A stretch of 64,000 bases of DNA, from positions 361,769-425,768 of the forward strand of contig BJOX01000080.1 in assembly GCA_009731375.1 (NCBI GenBank), written 5' to 3'. A program made the translations under genes and the position numbers. Positions within the stretch are counted from its first letter, which is position 1; each line of letters opens with the position of its first letter. Source of the DNA: Paulinella micropora. Its lineage: Eukaryota; Cercozoa; Imbricatea; Euglyphida. Under the pieces are notes generated by a model. That model was not told where the DNA came from, ran no database searches, and saw only the letters and a list, made by a program, of their open reading frames with translations. Shown piece by piece: positions 32,277 to 42,791 of this stretch.

Positions 32277-33899
32277 TTAACTCATCAAAATTTCAATTCC
32301 CTTAACAAGCACACTTCGTTGAAGAATAGCATAAGTGTAATGGTTGAGATTAGTTATGGCATTACCACTCGCATTAGGACTTACAGTTGAAGAGATTCTG
32401 AATTCATATCGCCTCTCGGTGTCAAGGCTCAGACCACTCACCTCATAGCCGTCGGTATCCTTATCACATAGAGGGCGGTTGTTGTCCCAAGTATCTACGT
32501 GGAACCAGTTGTAATGATAGACATCGGAATTCAAAATAGCACTTCCCTTCAACTTATCTTTCAAAATCATATAATCCTCATTCTCAGAAGTGTCAATATC
32601 AAACTGTTGAAGGCGGGTTCCATCAAGTGTTGTATAATAAGTAATAATTTTCGCATCCGCCCTGTTATCATTATCAAAAGCGGTATTAGCACTCTCAGTG
32701 TTGTGAAAGGCGGATGTATAGATACGACGAATTCTTTCACCCTGCGAGCGGTTCATTTTGATAACAAAATTTTGCTGAGTAGATGAAAGACTTTGCTTCC
32801 ACGAGATAGGATACTCAATCTTGAATGGAAAGCCCTCACCCGCAATCTTTTGCTGGACACCAAGGATGACATTTGGGTCTGTTTCCACGGATAGGAACAA
32901 GTTCAAGTTTGAAACAGTTGCTCCAACAATAGTCGCAGAGGCTCCCGCAGCCACACTTTTCGCATCTGTTCCATAGAAGAAAGCACGATTGGTTCCTTCC
33001 CACACAATTCGCAAGTCCAGGATTTCGTTGAAGCCGATAGTCTTATCCAATTCAAAAATGGTGCCAAACAGCATACCCAAAGGAAGTTTAACATTAATCA
33101 CTGGGTCGGCGGTCGCATTAGTTCCTCCTTCAAAATACTTGGCTTCTTCATAAGCCACATTGACAAAACTAGCAGCACCAGTTCCTGCGGCAACAAGCAA
33201 GTCATCCTTACGACGAGCGGTAATAGCAGGATGGTCAAAGGCATCAGCCAGTTCGGCCTGTATGGTAGTGGATAAGGCACGAAGGTTGTTCTTGACGGTG
33301 TTAATTTTTGTTTCAAGAGAAGTAATTGCCGCATGGACCGCAGCATCAGTATAAGTATTTCCACCTCCTGTTGCGATAGCAGTGTGTGCGTCGACATCAG
33401 CAACCGCCGCAACCGCCGCAGTGTTCATAGAATTAATTCTAGCATAACTTGTTGCTTTTGTCGCAAATGTGGTTGGGGCATTACACTTTTGGAGCATTCC
33501 ACCACTAGACGACCCAGCCCCGTGATTTTCAAGTGCCATAAATTTTTGATAGCAAGTTTCAGGCTTCCATACAATCTTTGTGTAGTTGCCGACATTTTGG
33601 AGATTACACAAATACAAACCGCTTCGGGTTCTCAATTCAATGGTTCTAATCATAGACAGACAATCCATAAAAATACGATTATAACCCACAGATGCCGCAG
33701 GGGTGTAAGTAAATCGCAACACAGACCTCGCAAGGTTCAAAGGGCGAGTAGGGATTTCAAAGGTGCTTTCATTTCCGCCCGCGGTGGTGAGAGTAATATT
33801 CGCTGACCCTTCACGGCTAGTAAGCTTATTTAACTCATACTTACCCGTGAGCAGTTCCTTAGCCTGATGGACGAGTTCGCCACCGTATTGGACTGACAT
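32277..33899 (-). CDS. Major capsid protein (double jelly-roll type)
   Basis: 540 residues, intact and the longest structural protein of the element, the usual size of PLV capsid proteins. The N-terminus (SVQYGGELVHQAKELLTGKY) and the block TFEIPTRPLNLARSVLRFTY lead into beta-rich sequence; late segments (KIEYPISWKQSLSSTQQNFV, ERIRRIYTSAFHN, DNNRPLCDKDTDGYEVSG) fit jelly-roll folds. Its place next to the penton-like gene and the protease/ATPase cluster supports the call. The fold itself is inferred, since I cannot run a structure prediction. The intact frame contrasts with damage in neighbouring genes. A TATAGTGTCG motif lies about 40 nt upstream. Confidence 0.75.
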   Translation of the reverse strand: MSVQYGGELVHQAKELLTGKYELNKLTSREGSANITLTTAGGNESTFEIPTRPLNLARSVLRFTYTPAASVGYNRIFMDCLSMIRTIELRTRSGLYLCNLQNVGNYTKIVWKPETCYQKFMALENHGAGSSSGGMLQKCNAPTTFATKATSYARINSMNTAAVAAVADVDAHTAIATGGGNTYTDAAVHAAITSLETKINTVKNNLRALSTTIQAELADAFDHPAITARRKDDLLVAAGTGAASFVNVAYEEAKYFEGGTNATADPVINVKLPLGMLFGTIFELDKTIGFNEILDLRIVWEGTNRAFFYGTDAKSVAAGASATIVGATVSNLNLFLSVETDPNVILGVQQKIAGEGFPFKIEYPISWKQSLSSTQQNFVIKMNRSQGERIRRIYTSAFHNTESANTAFDNDNRADAKIITYYTTLDGTRLQQFDIDTSENEDYMILKDKLKGSAILNSDVYHYNWFHVDTWDNNRPLCDKDTDGYEVSGLSLDTERRYEFRISSTVSPNASGNAITNLNHYTYAILQRSVLVKGIEILMS

Positions 33900-33985
33900 T
33901 TTTCTGTTTTAGTTTTGTAGTTTGTAAATTAACGACACTATATTTTAATAGAAGAAAAACATAAATAAATAATTCTAAAATTACC

Positions 33986-34799
33986 CTATCTAGATTTTAA
34001 CAAATTAAAAAATGAAGTAAATAAATTAAAATAATTCGTTTCACGGTAAATCAACAAAGTCATTACAATACCCAAACCGTTTAGGTTAATTGGTTGGTCG
34101 TTTTCGTCAGTCAAGTAAAACCGATAAAACATTGTTTGAGTTTGTAGATAGTCGTTTTCCGTATTCACTTCCCGAGCCGTCGTAGATAACAGAGCCGAAC
34201 GAGATTTCGTTAGCTGTATACATCTCCTGTAATACGTGATTATCGCCTTCGCCAATGAGGTCTGATTGAAGATATAATGTTTTTCCACCAGTCAAGATTA
34301 TGACATTTGGCGACCTAATGGTATTATTAGCAAAGAAATATGTTGAGTCGCGGTCAAAACCCATTACTTCGTGGATGCGAGTTTCGGTGTCAAATATAAA
34401 CCGCGGTTGAATTCCTAGGTTTCCCGCCACGGTAAATAATAACTTGCCGTCTTCTGGGTCGGTATTCGTATTGTTGCTTGTTATTGTGTATGTGTAATGG
34501 TTGGGACTATCTGCTGTTAGCACTTCGGCCAGCTTATTTTTTAAGTTGTTCATTGTGTAGTTTCCTTCGGCTATCGTAATGAGCGCCTCAAATCCATCTT
34601 CACTCAGAGTAAAAGTGTTGTAAGGGCTGGCGACGGAATAATACGACTTCGGCACATAGATATGAAGTATTTTACAATGTGTTGGGTTATCTAAACCTTT
34701 CATATCAATTGAGTGAGTGAAATCGCTGTCTGTGCCATTTATCCTATTTTTACTGTTTATGTAATAGATACCGCTACTTCGCCCTCCTCTATAATCCAT
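33986..34799 (-). pseudogene. Penton-like minor capsid protein, frameshifted near the C-terminus
   Basis: The frame 34,799-34,107 (230 codons) begins with RSSGIYYINSKNRINGTDSD, the start typical of PLV/virophage minor capsid (penton) proteins, followed by beta-rich sequence with FDTETRIHEVMGF. It stops at 34,107, but the overlapping frame to 33,986 supplies the expected end: TENDYLQTQTMFYRFYL, then DENDQPINLNG. The switch lies near 34,155, in CGGAAAACG, consistent with a one-base change in a short run. The penton would fill the capsid vertices. The damage would remove the last beta strands; a sequencing error is the alternative. Confidence 0.75.
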
Positions 34800-34869
34800 A
34801 GTAGGAACCTACAATCTCAAAAAACTATATATAGGAAAATATATTTTTGTTTTTATTTGAATATTGGGT

Positions 34870-36410
34870 CTAGATAAAAGTATCAAAGCCATAACCGTTC
34901 TGGGCTTTCAACTTCTCCTCTTCCTTCTCTTTTAAGTCAGTCCATCCGCTGGCAAATTTAAAACGGGTTCCTTTCGCTCGCTCTAAAAGAAACCGCATTG
35001 AGTGCCATCCGCAGGTATCTGAGGTGTCGCTTTGTTGCTTAACTTGATTGACCTTCATTAATAAATAACTGTCGGGTCGGCTTTTATCTATTAGCTGTTT
35101 CATTTGGTGTTGGAAAAGTTCAGTCGGTTGATATTCTGCTAACGGGTCATAAACTTCAACACTCCTTTCGCCGTTTATGCTTACCCAGTCCAATGTTGCC
35201 CTGGTTGCGAACTTTTTTGTGTGTTCATAATAAAACCATACTTCTTTCTCTTTTCTGGCCTTAACTGGTTGATTTGGTCGCTGGCTGTCGTGCCCAAATA
35301 CCAATTATGTTTTTTCATTATGTTATCTATTTCATCAGTCCTTAATCCTTTACCTATTCCAGACTGAGCATCCGATTCTGGTTCTGTCTCTGCTTCGGTC
35401 ATATTTGCTTGCTGTGTTGTATCCTCAGGCTCTTGTATAGTCGGTTGTTGTTCTGCTGTATTTTCTTCTGCTGTTTTTTCTTCTACTACTGGATTTTCTC
35501 CTTTTACTTCTCTATCTTGTTCTTCCTTTCTTTTTTGGACCGCACCTTCTGCCCATAAATCAAATGAAGTCCAAGCCTGGTCGGGAGAAGTCATTCCCTC
35601 GTTTATAATAGGACTGGTATATAGCCATTTTTTCAACATTCCTGAATAATTTATTCTTCCTCCTTTTGCTGGTTTAATATCGGGGATAGTGTGGCCGATA
35701 TATCGTAGTTTTCTAACAATTATTTCATTACTAGGTTTTCCTGCTCTATTCCGTTTCTGTTTTATCGGCTCTGCGAACATATTATCAATCAATTTTTCCT
35801 TTTTAGTTTCCTTATGTTTCTCCTCTTCTTCCGCATCCTTTACAACAACTCCTCTCCGTCTTCTTGGTGGTCGTCCTGGCGGAGGTGCTGGTGGTGGTTT
35901 TATCATAGGCGGAGCGATTGGTGCCATTAATAAACCCTGCCTATGCCGTCGTTCAGCATTTAGTTCCTGGATAAGTCGTTGTTCCTTTTTCATTTCCCTA
36001 TCTATTTCTTCCTGTCTTTCCTTCGCATCGGCGAGGTCTTTTCTTTCCTGCCTTTTCTTATCCTCTTCCATCTCATCCCGTGCCGACTTTTCTTTTTTAT
36101 CAATAGCCTCAATGAGGTCATACTTTTCTTTTTTAAGCTTGTCTAAGTGGTCTTGAATTGCCATCCTTGTGTTCTGTTCAATCTCCGACAAGCTTTGAAC
36201 TTTTTTCTTGTCTTTATGTGTCGGCCAAGGTTTCTTTGCTTTTGGTTTGTTCAAGTATTTCATAAACAGCTTAACGATTTGAAGTGTTGATAAGTCATTT
36301 GTTTTCTTTCCAAAGTTTAGATATGCTCGTTTGCCTTTTACTTTGATATATGGCCGACCATCTTTCGTTCTGTATATCCTCGGCGGTCGTTGTTTAGGTT
36401 TTTTTCGCAT
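34870..36410 (-). pseudogene. Adenain-like cysteine protease with long N-terminal extension, frameshifted
   Basis: The frame 36,410-35,181 (409 codons) has a basic N-terminus (RPPRIYRTKDGRPYIKVKGK), a coiled coil (about 90-165), a Pro/Arg-rich stretch (APPPGRPPRRRR), and a protease start ending in YGFIMNTQKSSQPGQHW with the catalytic His. It then hits a stop. The frame 35,304-34,870 continues with VEVYDPL (acidic residue) and SDTCGWHSMRFLLER (catalytic Cys). The shift near 35,190 fits a short insertion next to the His-Trp codons, not a homopolymer slip. Adenain/Ulp1-type proteases mature capsid proteins in this virus lineage. As it stands the active site is split. Confidence 0.8.
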
Positions 36411-36467
36411 CGTATATTATTAGTAAAAAAAATAATAAAAGTTTAGTTTTTTATTATCTGCGGGGTT

Positions 36468-36787
36468 TTAGAATTTAAGTGCCCCACGGCCTCGTTGCTT
36501 GCCGTATCCCATATCGCTCGCAACCTTTTGAACTTTGTCGGCATAAGGAACACCAACTCTATCCAAAGCACCAGCTAAGCGAGAGATTGTTTTGTCTTTT
36601 TTCAAATAGTTATTAATATTCCTAAATGTATTGCCGACCTTTTCCCAGTTTATTTTACCCCCCTTTTGACCACAACCCTTTGTTTCTTGCGACCGCTTTT
36701 CTTTTTTCCGCCCGCCATTGTGTTTGAGTTTCTTGTTATTTTTCCGACTGTTGGAATGACTTCAACCCTTGTTGTTTTTACGACCAT
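36468..36787 (-). pseudogene. Small basic/amphipathic virion-like protein, frameshifted
   Basis: A short gene that is easy to miss. The minus strand has an ATG at 36,787 (or a better one at 36,718, MAGGKKKSGRKKQ) running to a stop near 36,650. A second frame then reads CGQKGGKINWEKVGNTFRNI, then KDKTISRLAGALDRVG and a Gly/Arg tail GYGKQRGRGALKF to a stop at 36,468. The two fit one protein of about 85-90 residues if one base is missing in a GGG run near 36,680. A CATATATTATA motif precedes the first ATG. Small basic proteins with a KINW-type amphipathic helix are common in PLV capsid gene clusters; a membrane-lytic or core role is inference. Confidence 0.6.
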
Positions 36788-36848
36788 TATAATATATGAA
36801 AAAAAATAATGAAATAAAATTACAAAAATCGCTTGTTGAAATGATAGA

Positions 36849-37672
36849 CTATCGCAAGCGATAGTTGAAATTCTGCCTCAGTTCGTCCGATACCGCATCA
36901 ACATACAAAAAGTTAAATCGTTCTTTGGTAGCCTCGTGGTATTTTTCAATGAGGTATTCAAGGTCGTAGCCGAGGTCCAGATGCTTATACACGAGTTCTA
37001 TCTTATCCACACTCTGACCTGGAAAAATAAGAAGGTAGTCTAGCTGTTTAATCGCCTCAGGTTTTAGGTCGTTCAGATACTGCGAACTCATAATCACCTT
37101 ACTTTTATAATGCCTATTTTTTTTAAGTAGGTCGCTCACAGACTTATCCCTCAACGAGCTACCTAAATCGTCTAGCACGAACACGACTTCTGGTGTAATG
37201 TATTTACTCGGTCTCGGTGGTTTTTCGCCTCCCTCCTGCTTCTTCTTTTCCTCTTTTCCAAAATAAATAAACTTCGGCTTCGGTTCTTCTTTGCCGTCTT
37301 GAATGATGTCGCCCTCTTCTTGCTCCTCATCTGGCTTATTTAGCTTGTCTAACTTGTAATCAATAACACTATATTCGTCCGTTTTCAAATATGTGTATAT
37401 CGCCATCGGGTTTCCCTTCTTCTTGAAGTGCTTAACCATTTCTTTGTATATGTGGTCTTTGTGTATCGTGCTGGCAATAATAACAATACGGGTCTTTTTG
37501 TCGGTCGTTCGTTTCAGGATTTCAAACACTGCTGTGCTTTTCCCACTTTTTTTCTGGCAAGCAAAAATATATTGGCATACGGCTCGCCAAATAACTTATG
37601 TCCTTTTGCCAACTTGTCGCCATCTCCGTTTTGCTTGACTGGTCTAACTCGTATATCGTTAATTTTTTCCAT
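36849..37672 (-). pseudogene. Packaging ATPase (FtsK/HerA, A32-like), frameshifted in Walker A
   Basis: The start ATG at 37,672 follows AAAATATAGAGTG. The first frame reads FGEPYANIFLLARKK and then leaves frame within the P-loop. The second frame (37,529-36,849) continues from just after it. The break lies in an A run near 37,545, and reading across it gives a normal GKS/T-type P-loop. Walker B is clear (VVFVLDDLGSSLRD), followed by KVIMSSQYLNDLKPEAIKQL, the usual polar-Gln region. The Glu/Lys-rich insert (about 80-120) is unusual. The ATPase pumps DNA into the capsid. A homopolymer break could be a sequencing error. Confidence 0.8.
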
Positions 37673-37686
37673 CACTCTATATTTTA

Positions 37687-38058
37687 TTAACCGAGAAATT
37701 CTAAACAAATAACAATTCTTCCAGCTAGCTGGTCAGTCTCAATATTACCGCTGTCTGTTTTCAATACCCTAAACGAATACTGCCCGTCGGTCCAACCTAC
37801 TACACCCAAATTGTAGCTAAAATTGGAAATGTTCACCGTGTTGCTGTCAGCGAATGTGCCGATAATGCCGATGCGGTCCATATAAAGGATTTTTGTTTTC
37901 GTTTCCGTCGTGTCATTCATATAGTGGATAAACTTAACATTCATTCTAGTTGGGGTAAAGCTCAATTGAATTTTTTTGTCAAATGTCTTGCTACCATTAA
38001 CTCCTCCTGGAAAATCATTACTTAGAAAAATAATCCGCTGATAATTATAGTCTGCCAT
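37687..38058 (-). CDS. Unrecognised structural-type protein
   Basis: 123 residues, intact, lying 14 bp upstream of the ATPase start on the same strand. Beta-rich and soluble (SFTPTRMNVKFIHYMND, WTDGQYSFRVLKTDSGNI), with no membrane segment. The position within the ATPase/capsid cluster suggests a minor virion protein. No family recognised. Confidence 0.6.
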   Translation of the reverse strand: MADYNYQRIIFLSNDFPGGVNGSKTFDKKIQLSFTPTRMNVKFIHYMNDTTETKTKILYMDRIGIIGTFADSNTVNISNFSYNLGVVGWTDGQYSFRVLKTDSGNIETDQLAGRIVICLEFLG

Positions 38059-38155
38059 CGTGATGCCCTCTATACTAATCTTTATAAACTTTTGATTAAT
38101 TAATATTTCTGCTCGGACTGCTTGTGATTTCTATTCACGGGTCAGTGATAAAAAA

Positions 38156-38325
38156 ATGAAAGTTGTGTGTGGTGTATTCAAAAAGGAATAGAGACCAAAT
38201 TTAAATGTGTGTATAAGCCTTTCAGCGATTGGTGTGTCGGATGGGATGAGGCTTTACCTTTAATCTACTCAAATGATGCTTCTTGGTATAAAACTCAACT
38301 ATATGAATGCTCACTTCTTGCTTGA
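38156..38325 (+). pseudogene. Possible small Cys-rich ORF
   Basis: The ATG at 38,156 gives only 11 codons before TAG. The next frame from about 38,160 reads CVWCIQKGIETKFKCVYKPF and continues with Trp/Cys-rich sequence to a stop at 38,323-38,325 (about 50 codons). A one-base change in the AAAAAAA run before the ATG region would connect them. The composition is protein-like, but this is weak evidence. Confidence 0.3.
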
Positions 38326-38658
38326 AGATGGGCTAGGAAGGCAGATACCGATAAGTAAGGTCAAAATACCGACATAAGTGTTGGCTGTCTCGCACGGTAA
38401 GTTCTTTTCAGACAACCTCACAATACAAAGGGTTATGATGGCGATAATGATACCCATTTGAAATAAGTATTTAATTAATCTGCTGTCTGTCGGTCTGTTT
38501 TTTATACAACAACAATTCCAGTTATCTTCCAATTCGTGCTCTACTTTTTTTTCTTCATTCTTCAACGAAATATCCAAAACACAGTTCTTCAACTCTGGTG
38601 TTAGTTCGCCATCTGCCATATCAATGAGTGGAGGTGGAGGGTGTAATCTAGGTGGCAT
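38311..38658 (-). CDS. Small membrane protein, two transmembrane segments
   Basis: 115 residues. A Pro-rich N-terminus and an acidic soluble part with a CCCIK cluster (about residue 50) are followed by YLFQMGIIIAIITLCIVRLS and YVGILTLLIGICLPSPSSSK, two hydrophobic helices separated by about 12 residues. A short last helix ending in Leu-Pro-x-Pro-Ser-type tails is a common pattern in PLV and algal-virus membrane proteins. It probably sits in an internal or host membrane. Role unknown. Confidence 0.65.
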   Translation of the reverse strand: MPPRLHPPPPLIDMADGELTPELKNCVLDISLKNEEKKVEHELEDNWNCCCIKNRPTDSRLIKYLFQMGIIIAIITLCIVRLSEKNLPCETANTYVGILTLLIGICLPSPSSSKK

Positions 38659-38698
38659 TAGAAAAAACGACTGCTCGGATTTCTGCTAATTGGTTTTT

Positions 38699-41600
38699 TT
38701 AATCGGCTATATCATTAGTTAGATTATTATTTTGCTTTTCTAAATAAATCACCTTTTCCGTTAAATGTTGAAAAGCGCTGACCAATATTGGTATGAAGTC
38801 CGTGTATGATATACCTTCAAAGTTTCCATCCCCATCGTCTGCTTTTATTCCACTTTCAGATACAAATTCTGGAAATATTTTTTTAACCTCGTCGGCGATA
38901 AATCCGTGGTTCTTTTTCTGTTTCTTTTCGTCTGATTTCAAATAATATGAACAGCAGTTTATTTTCATTAGTTTCTCACAACATCCCTCACAGTCTAGTG
39001 TTTTAATATCTGATTTTAATCTCCTATCTGAACCAGAAGACCATGAAGTTGCTCCCGCAGCCAAAAACACATATCCTGTATTGTTTTCACCATTTGATAA
39101 TGAAGTCGACCAAGCATGTAATAATCCACCTGTATTAATTACCACCGCATAACCTGATGAGTCTCCTGCTTTCATAAATATTTGTGGGTTGGTCGTATTG
39201 TTTGGTCTTTTTCTTAACGTTAAAAATCCGCTGGATGCTGTCGTCATGCTTGTATCACTCTGAGCATAGATTACTCCTGTTCCCCTCGCATAAAAATTTA
39301 AATCTTGATTGGTATTGCTTCCCGTAGCATATATTGAATTATAACCAAAACCAACTCTCTGTGTCCCGTTGCTGTGTCTGAATTCAACACCAGCAGAAGA
39401 TGCTCCAAGATTGGCTGAAACATACAATCCTACTGGTGTAGCATGAGACCCACTTCTTGCTTCCCCGCGTATATCTGCTGTGCTATTAACAACAGATAAC
39501 CCCGCATTTGCTGTTATTGCCTTTGAAGCAGTAATTCCAGCATTACCAATTCTAAATAATTCATTTGTGGCACCATAGTAAAATATGTGATTATCAGTTG
39601 TAGCATTAACATTATACATCATTGTGTCTAGTTTAATACCAAATTCATTAAAAGCAGTCGTGGAGCCTGTTCCACCATCCCACAAAACTAATTTGTTGTT
39701 TGTGTTTGTATATCCTAACCTATCTATAAAAACACTTTTTCCAGCACCTACTACTATATTGTCGCTTGTTGTTAATGTTGTTGTTGATATCCCCGCATTT
39801 GCCGTTGTCAATCCGCTTGCGGTTGCCGTCGTTGTTGATATACTCGCATTTGCCGTTATTAATCCACTCGCCGTTAGTGTCGTCGTTGATATACCCGCGG
39901 TTGAAGTAATTGTTGTCCCTGTTATTGTTCCACCATTTGTTAAGTTATTTGAGTTCATATTTAAGGCACCATAAAACCGCATACCGCCAGCATTGTTAAA
40001 ACGGAGAATGTCAGATGAAGCACTTTTATTATCCAAAAGTTTTGAAATATAAAAACCCGCCCCTTTTGCGTCAAATGCTACATTCGTGAATACATAACCT
40101 CGTTGGTTCGCGGTTCCACTTGTAGCGGTATTTAGAGTAAATAAGAAATACTGATAATCACCTGATGTCTGTGAAAAGAATATGTCTCCTCCATTTTGGT
40201 TTAATATACTTGCCCCATTATATGTTATATTTCCACCATTAGTGATAGTTTGATTATTAAAATCAGCATTGTTCGTTAAAGTTAGATATTTTATCGTTGT
40301 GCTCGCCCCATTAAATGTTTTACTTCCCGTTATGGTTTGGTCTGTTGTTAGTTTTACATTTGCCCGTCCAATGTGTCCGCATACCCTTTTGTCGCTCCGT
40401 CCGTCGCTAATGTCGGAGTTCCAATGTTGGCTATTTTGCTACTATTACAATCTAGCCCCGAAGCATTTACCCAACCGACTATCGCTCCATCAATAATGAA
40501 ACTTACTTTTTTGGCATTTATTTCAAAGTTATAATTTACACCAGTGCCCATATCAAGGCATCCGATAGTTCCTATATTGGCTGTGGAGTTAAAAATCACG
40601 AATGTTCCTTTTGTTGTCGCATTCGTTGAATTTCCTGTTATTTCAAGACCACTGCTAAATGTCTTGATTCCTGCTATGGTTTGGTTTCCTGAGGTTTTAA
40701 CTGCCGAACTATCAAGGACAGAAACATCCACACCATCAACCAGATTCACATTTGTTATGCTTTGGTTTCCCATATTTAGCCCTCCCGTCATACTGGCTGT
40801 GCCGTCTAATCTAAGAAAGGGTGATGCCACGTTTCTCCATTGTCCTGTGCTATAAATGAGTAGTTGATTATCTGATGCTGTTGTTATAATCACATCGCTA
40901 TGTGTATCAATACTTCCACTCGCCGACACTTTCGCCGTGTTCGTATCGTGCTCTGATAGCCAAGTTGTGATAGACCTGCCATTTAGTTGATTTACATTTG
41001 TTATGCTTTGACTTTTCATATCAAGACCCGCACTCGCATTTATTATACTGCTAAATGTTTTAATACCCGCTATGGTTTGGTCTCCTGTTAGTTTGACCAC
41101 CGAACCATCAACTGCGAGATTAGCGAGATTAATTTCATTATACGTAGAAGCCCCTGAAATAGCAAAACCACCCATATTTAGTCCTCCCGTCATACTAGCA
41201 GTGCCGTCTAATCTAAGAAAGGGTGGTGTGGTGTTTCTCCATTGTCCTGTGCTATACATAGTCAGTTGGTTATCTGCTGGAAAGCCTGATATCGTCACAT
41301 CGCTGTGTGAGTCTATACTTCCACTCGCTGACACTTTATTATTATTATCATTATGCTCAAATATCCATTCATCAACACCTTTGTCATTTAGTAAATTAAC
41401 TCCTGTTATATTCTTCCTTCCCATACTAATGTTGCCTGTTTCATCCACATTTATCGGAAATGTTTTATTTACCCAGTTTATTGAATTATATGTTAGATAA
41501 CTATTCATCGCCACTGGTGCTGTAATGACTACATCTGAAAGTGTATCAATTGAACCGAGGGCGGTATTCTTCCATTTGCCTTCTACATCGTTGTAAGTTA

Positions 41601-41957
41601 AGTATTGTCCGCTTGCTTGCGCAATATGTTTGTGTCTATGAGATTGTATAGACTGGTTTGGTGCGGATTGGAAGTATTCGAGCGGTGTTGAGTTGAAGCT
41701 TTAACCTCGTCGTTATCCCTAACTCGTTGCTCTGTGTAGTATAAATTTTTTCCTTCTTTAATGTCTGTTGTTGATTTGGTAGCTAGTCTCGCATCAAATC
41801 GTCCGTCAGTATAATAAAGATTTACAGGGTCAGCATCTTCTGGCACTCTATCCGTGTTTAAGCCAATAATATTAGTGTTGGTAAGGTCTAAATTTTTTAT
41901 GTCCAGTGATTCCACCGCAATTTCAGACAAGCCTAAGAGCGACTTATATTGACTCAT
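38699..41957 (-). pseudogene. Phage-like fibre protein with C-terminal S74 chaperone, two frameshifts
   Basis: Three minus-strand frames (41,957-41,598; 41,514-40,354; about 40,372-38,699) read as one protein of about 1,080 residues. The N-terminus has LYYTDGRFDARLATKSTTDI and a second LYYTEQRV copy, as in phage fibres. The middle repeats TIAGIKTFSS, STGQWRN, FLRLDGTASMTGGLNMG and SGSID.HSDV modules two or three times. The C-terminus has SSGSDRRLKSDI and NHGFIADEVKKIFPEFV, the peptidase S74 intramolecular chaperone that trimerises and then cuts itself off. Breaks lie near 41,625 (ATAT) and 40,365. An AACAAATATAGA motif precedes the ATG. The likely role is host attachment. Confidence 0.85.
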
Positions 41958-42035
41958 TCTATATTTGTTAAAAAATGGTTTATTAATAAAAACTAAATAA
42001 TATTATTTTGTATAATAATATAAACAAGTCATAAA

Positions 42036-42548
42036 ATGCCAAGAGGTAATAGAGAGGTCGCGATGAAGAATCTTGAAAAGGGTTGGGAGGCTAAGAAGAA
42101 CCAGGCTAAGCAGAGAAAGATTGAAAGGGCGAGGGAATTACTGGCGGAGGAAGAGGCGAAGAATGTGAAAGAAATGAACAATGACGAAAAGATGGACCAC
42201 ATCACTAAGAAGCAGTTGGCAAAGGATATGATTGATGGGCGGGACGGTGAGATAAGTGAGGAAAGCAGTGAAAGCGATGAGGAAGTAGAACACGACTTTG
42301 TAGATATCGTTGCGCGACGGGTTGCGGGTATGAAATTGAAGACCAAACAGAAAAAAAAGAAAGTGGTAAAAAAGAAATTGCCTGAATTAGAAGAGAGTGA
42401 GGACAGCGAAAGCGAGGAGGAGGAAGAGCCTAAGCCTAAGAAAGGAGGGAAGAAGACTGGCCCTGTTAATGTCAATGTTTATGCGGGACAACCAGAGAAG
42501 TCAAAAAAAGAAAACGATGATGTTTCAAAGATATTTTTAAAGTTTTAA
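42036..42548 (+). CDS. Highly charged Lys/Glu-rich protein
   Basis: 170 residues, intact. Basic N-terminus (KNLEKGWEAKKNQAKQRKIE), a Ser/Glu acidic tract, a KKKKVVKKK cluster and a second acidic tract (ESEDSESEEEEE), then a conserved-looking tail VNVNVYAGQ. Largely disordered; probably binds nucleic acid or acts as a scaffold. TAATATTATTTTGTATAATA lies upstream. No family assigned. Confidence 0.6.
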   Translation: MPRGNREVAMKNLEKGWEAKKNQAKQRKIERARELLAEEEAKNVKEMNNDEKMDHITKKQLAKDMIDGRDGEISEESSESDEEVEHDFVDIVARRVAGMKLKTKQKKKKVVKKKLPELEESEDSESEEEEEPKPKKGGKKTGPVNVNVYAGQPEKSKKENDDVSKIFLKF

Positions 42549-42556
42549 TATAGTGT

Positions 42557-42754
42557 ATGAACAAGATAAAAGATTTACCATTAGATGTTCGCTTACACAT
42601 TATGGAGTATTTATATAATCATCGTATGTATGACTTCACTAGTTTCTATGTGTGTGGATTAACCAGATTACGGCAATTGATGATAGTTTTGATTGGTTTT
42701 ATATGTATGAGTTTTGTTCTAATTATTAGAAAAAAAAGAAAGAGCGATATATAA
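42557..42754 (+). CDS. Small protein with F-box-like start and a membrane segment
   Basis: 65 residues, 8 bp after the upstream stop, with TAATATAGTGT directly before the ATG. Residues 4-18 (IKDLPLDVRLHIMEYL) resemble the first helix of an F-box. Residues 40-58 (QLMIVLIGFICMSFVLII) form one transmembrane helix ending in KKRK. An F-box role is uncertain because only the start matches. Confidence 0.45.
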   Translation: MNKIKDLPLDVRLHIMEYLYNHRMYDFTSFYVCGLTRLRQLMIVLIGFICMSFVLIIRKKRKSDI

Positions 42755-42791
42755 GGATAAAGCATTAGGTGTGATAAAGTATTAGAAGGTG

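Noticed and set aside
33986-34288. Separate 100-residue gene downstream of the penton
   Set aside because: Its C-terminal half reads as the missing end of the penton, and its N-terminal half is antiparallel noise from the overlapping frame.
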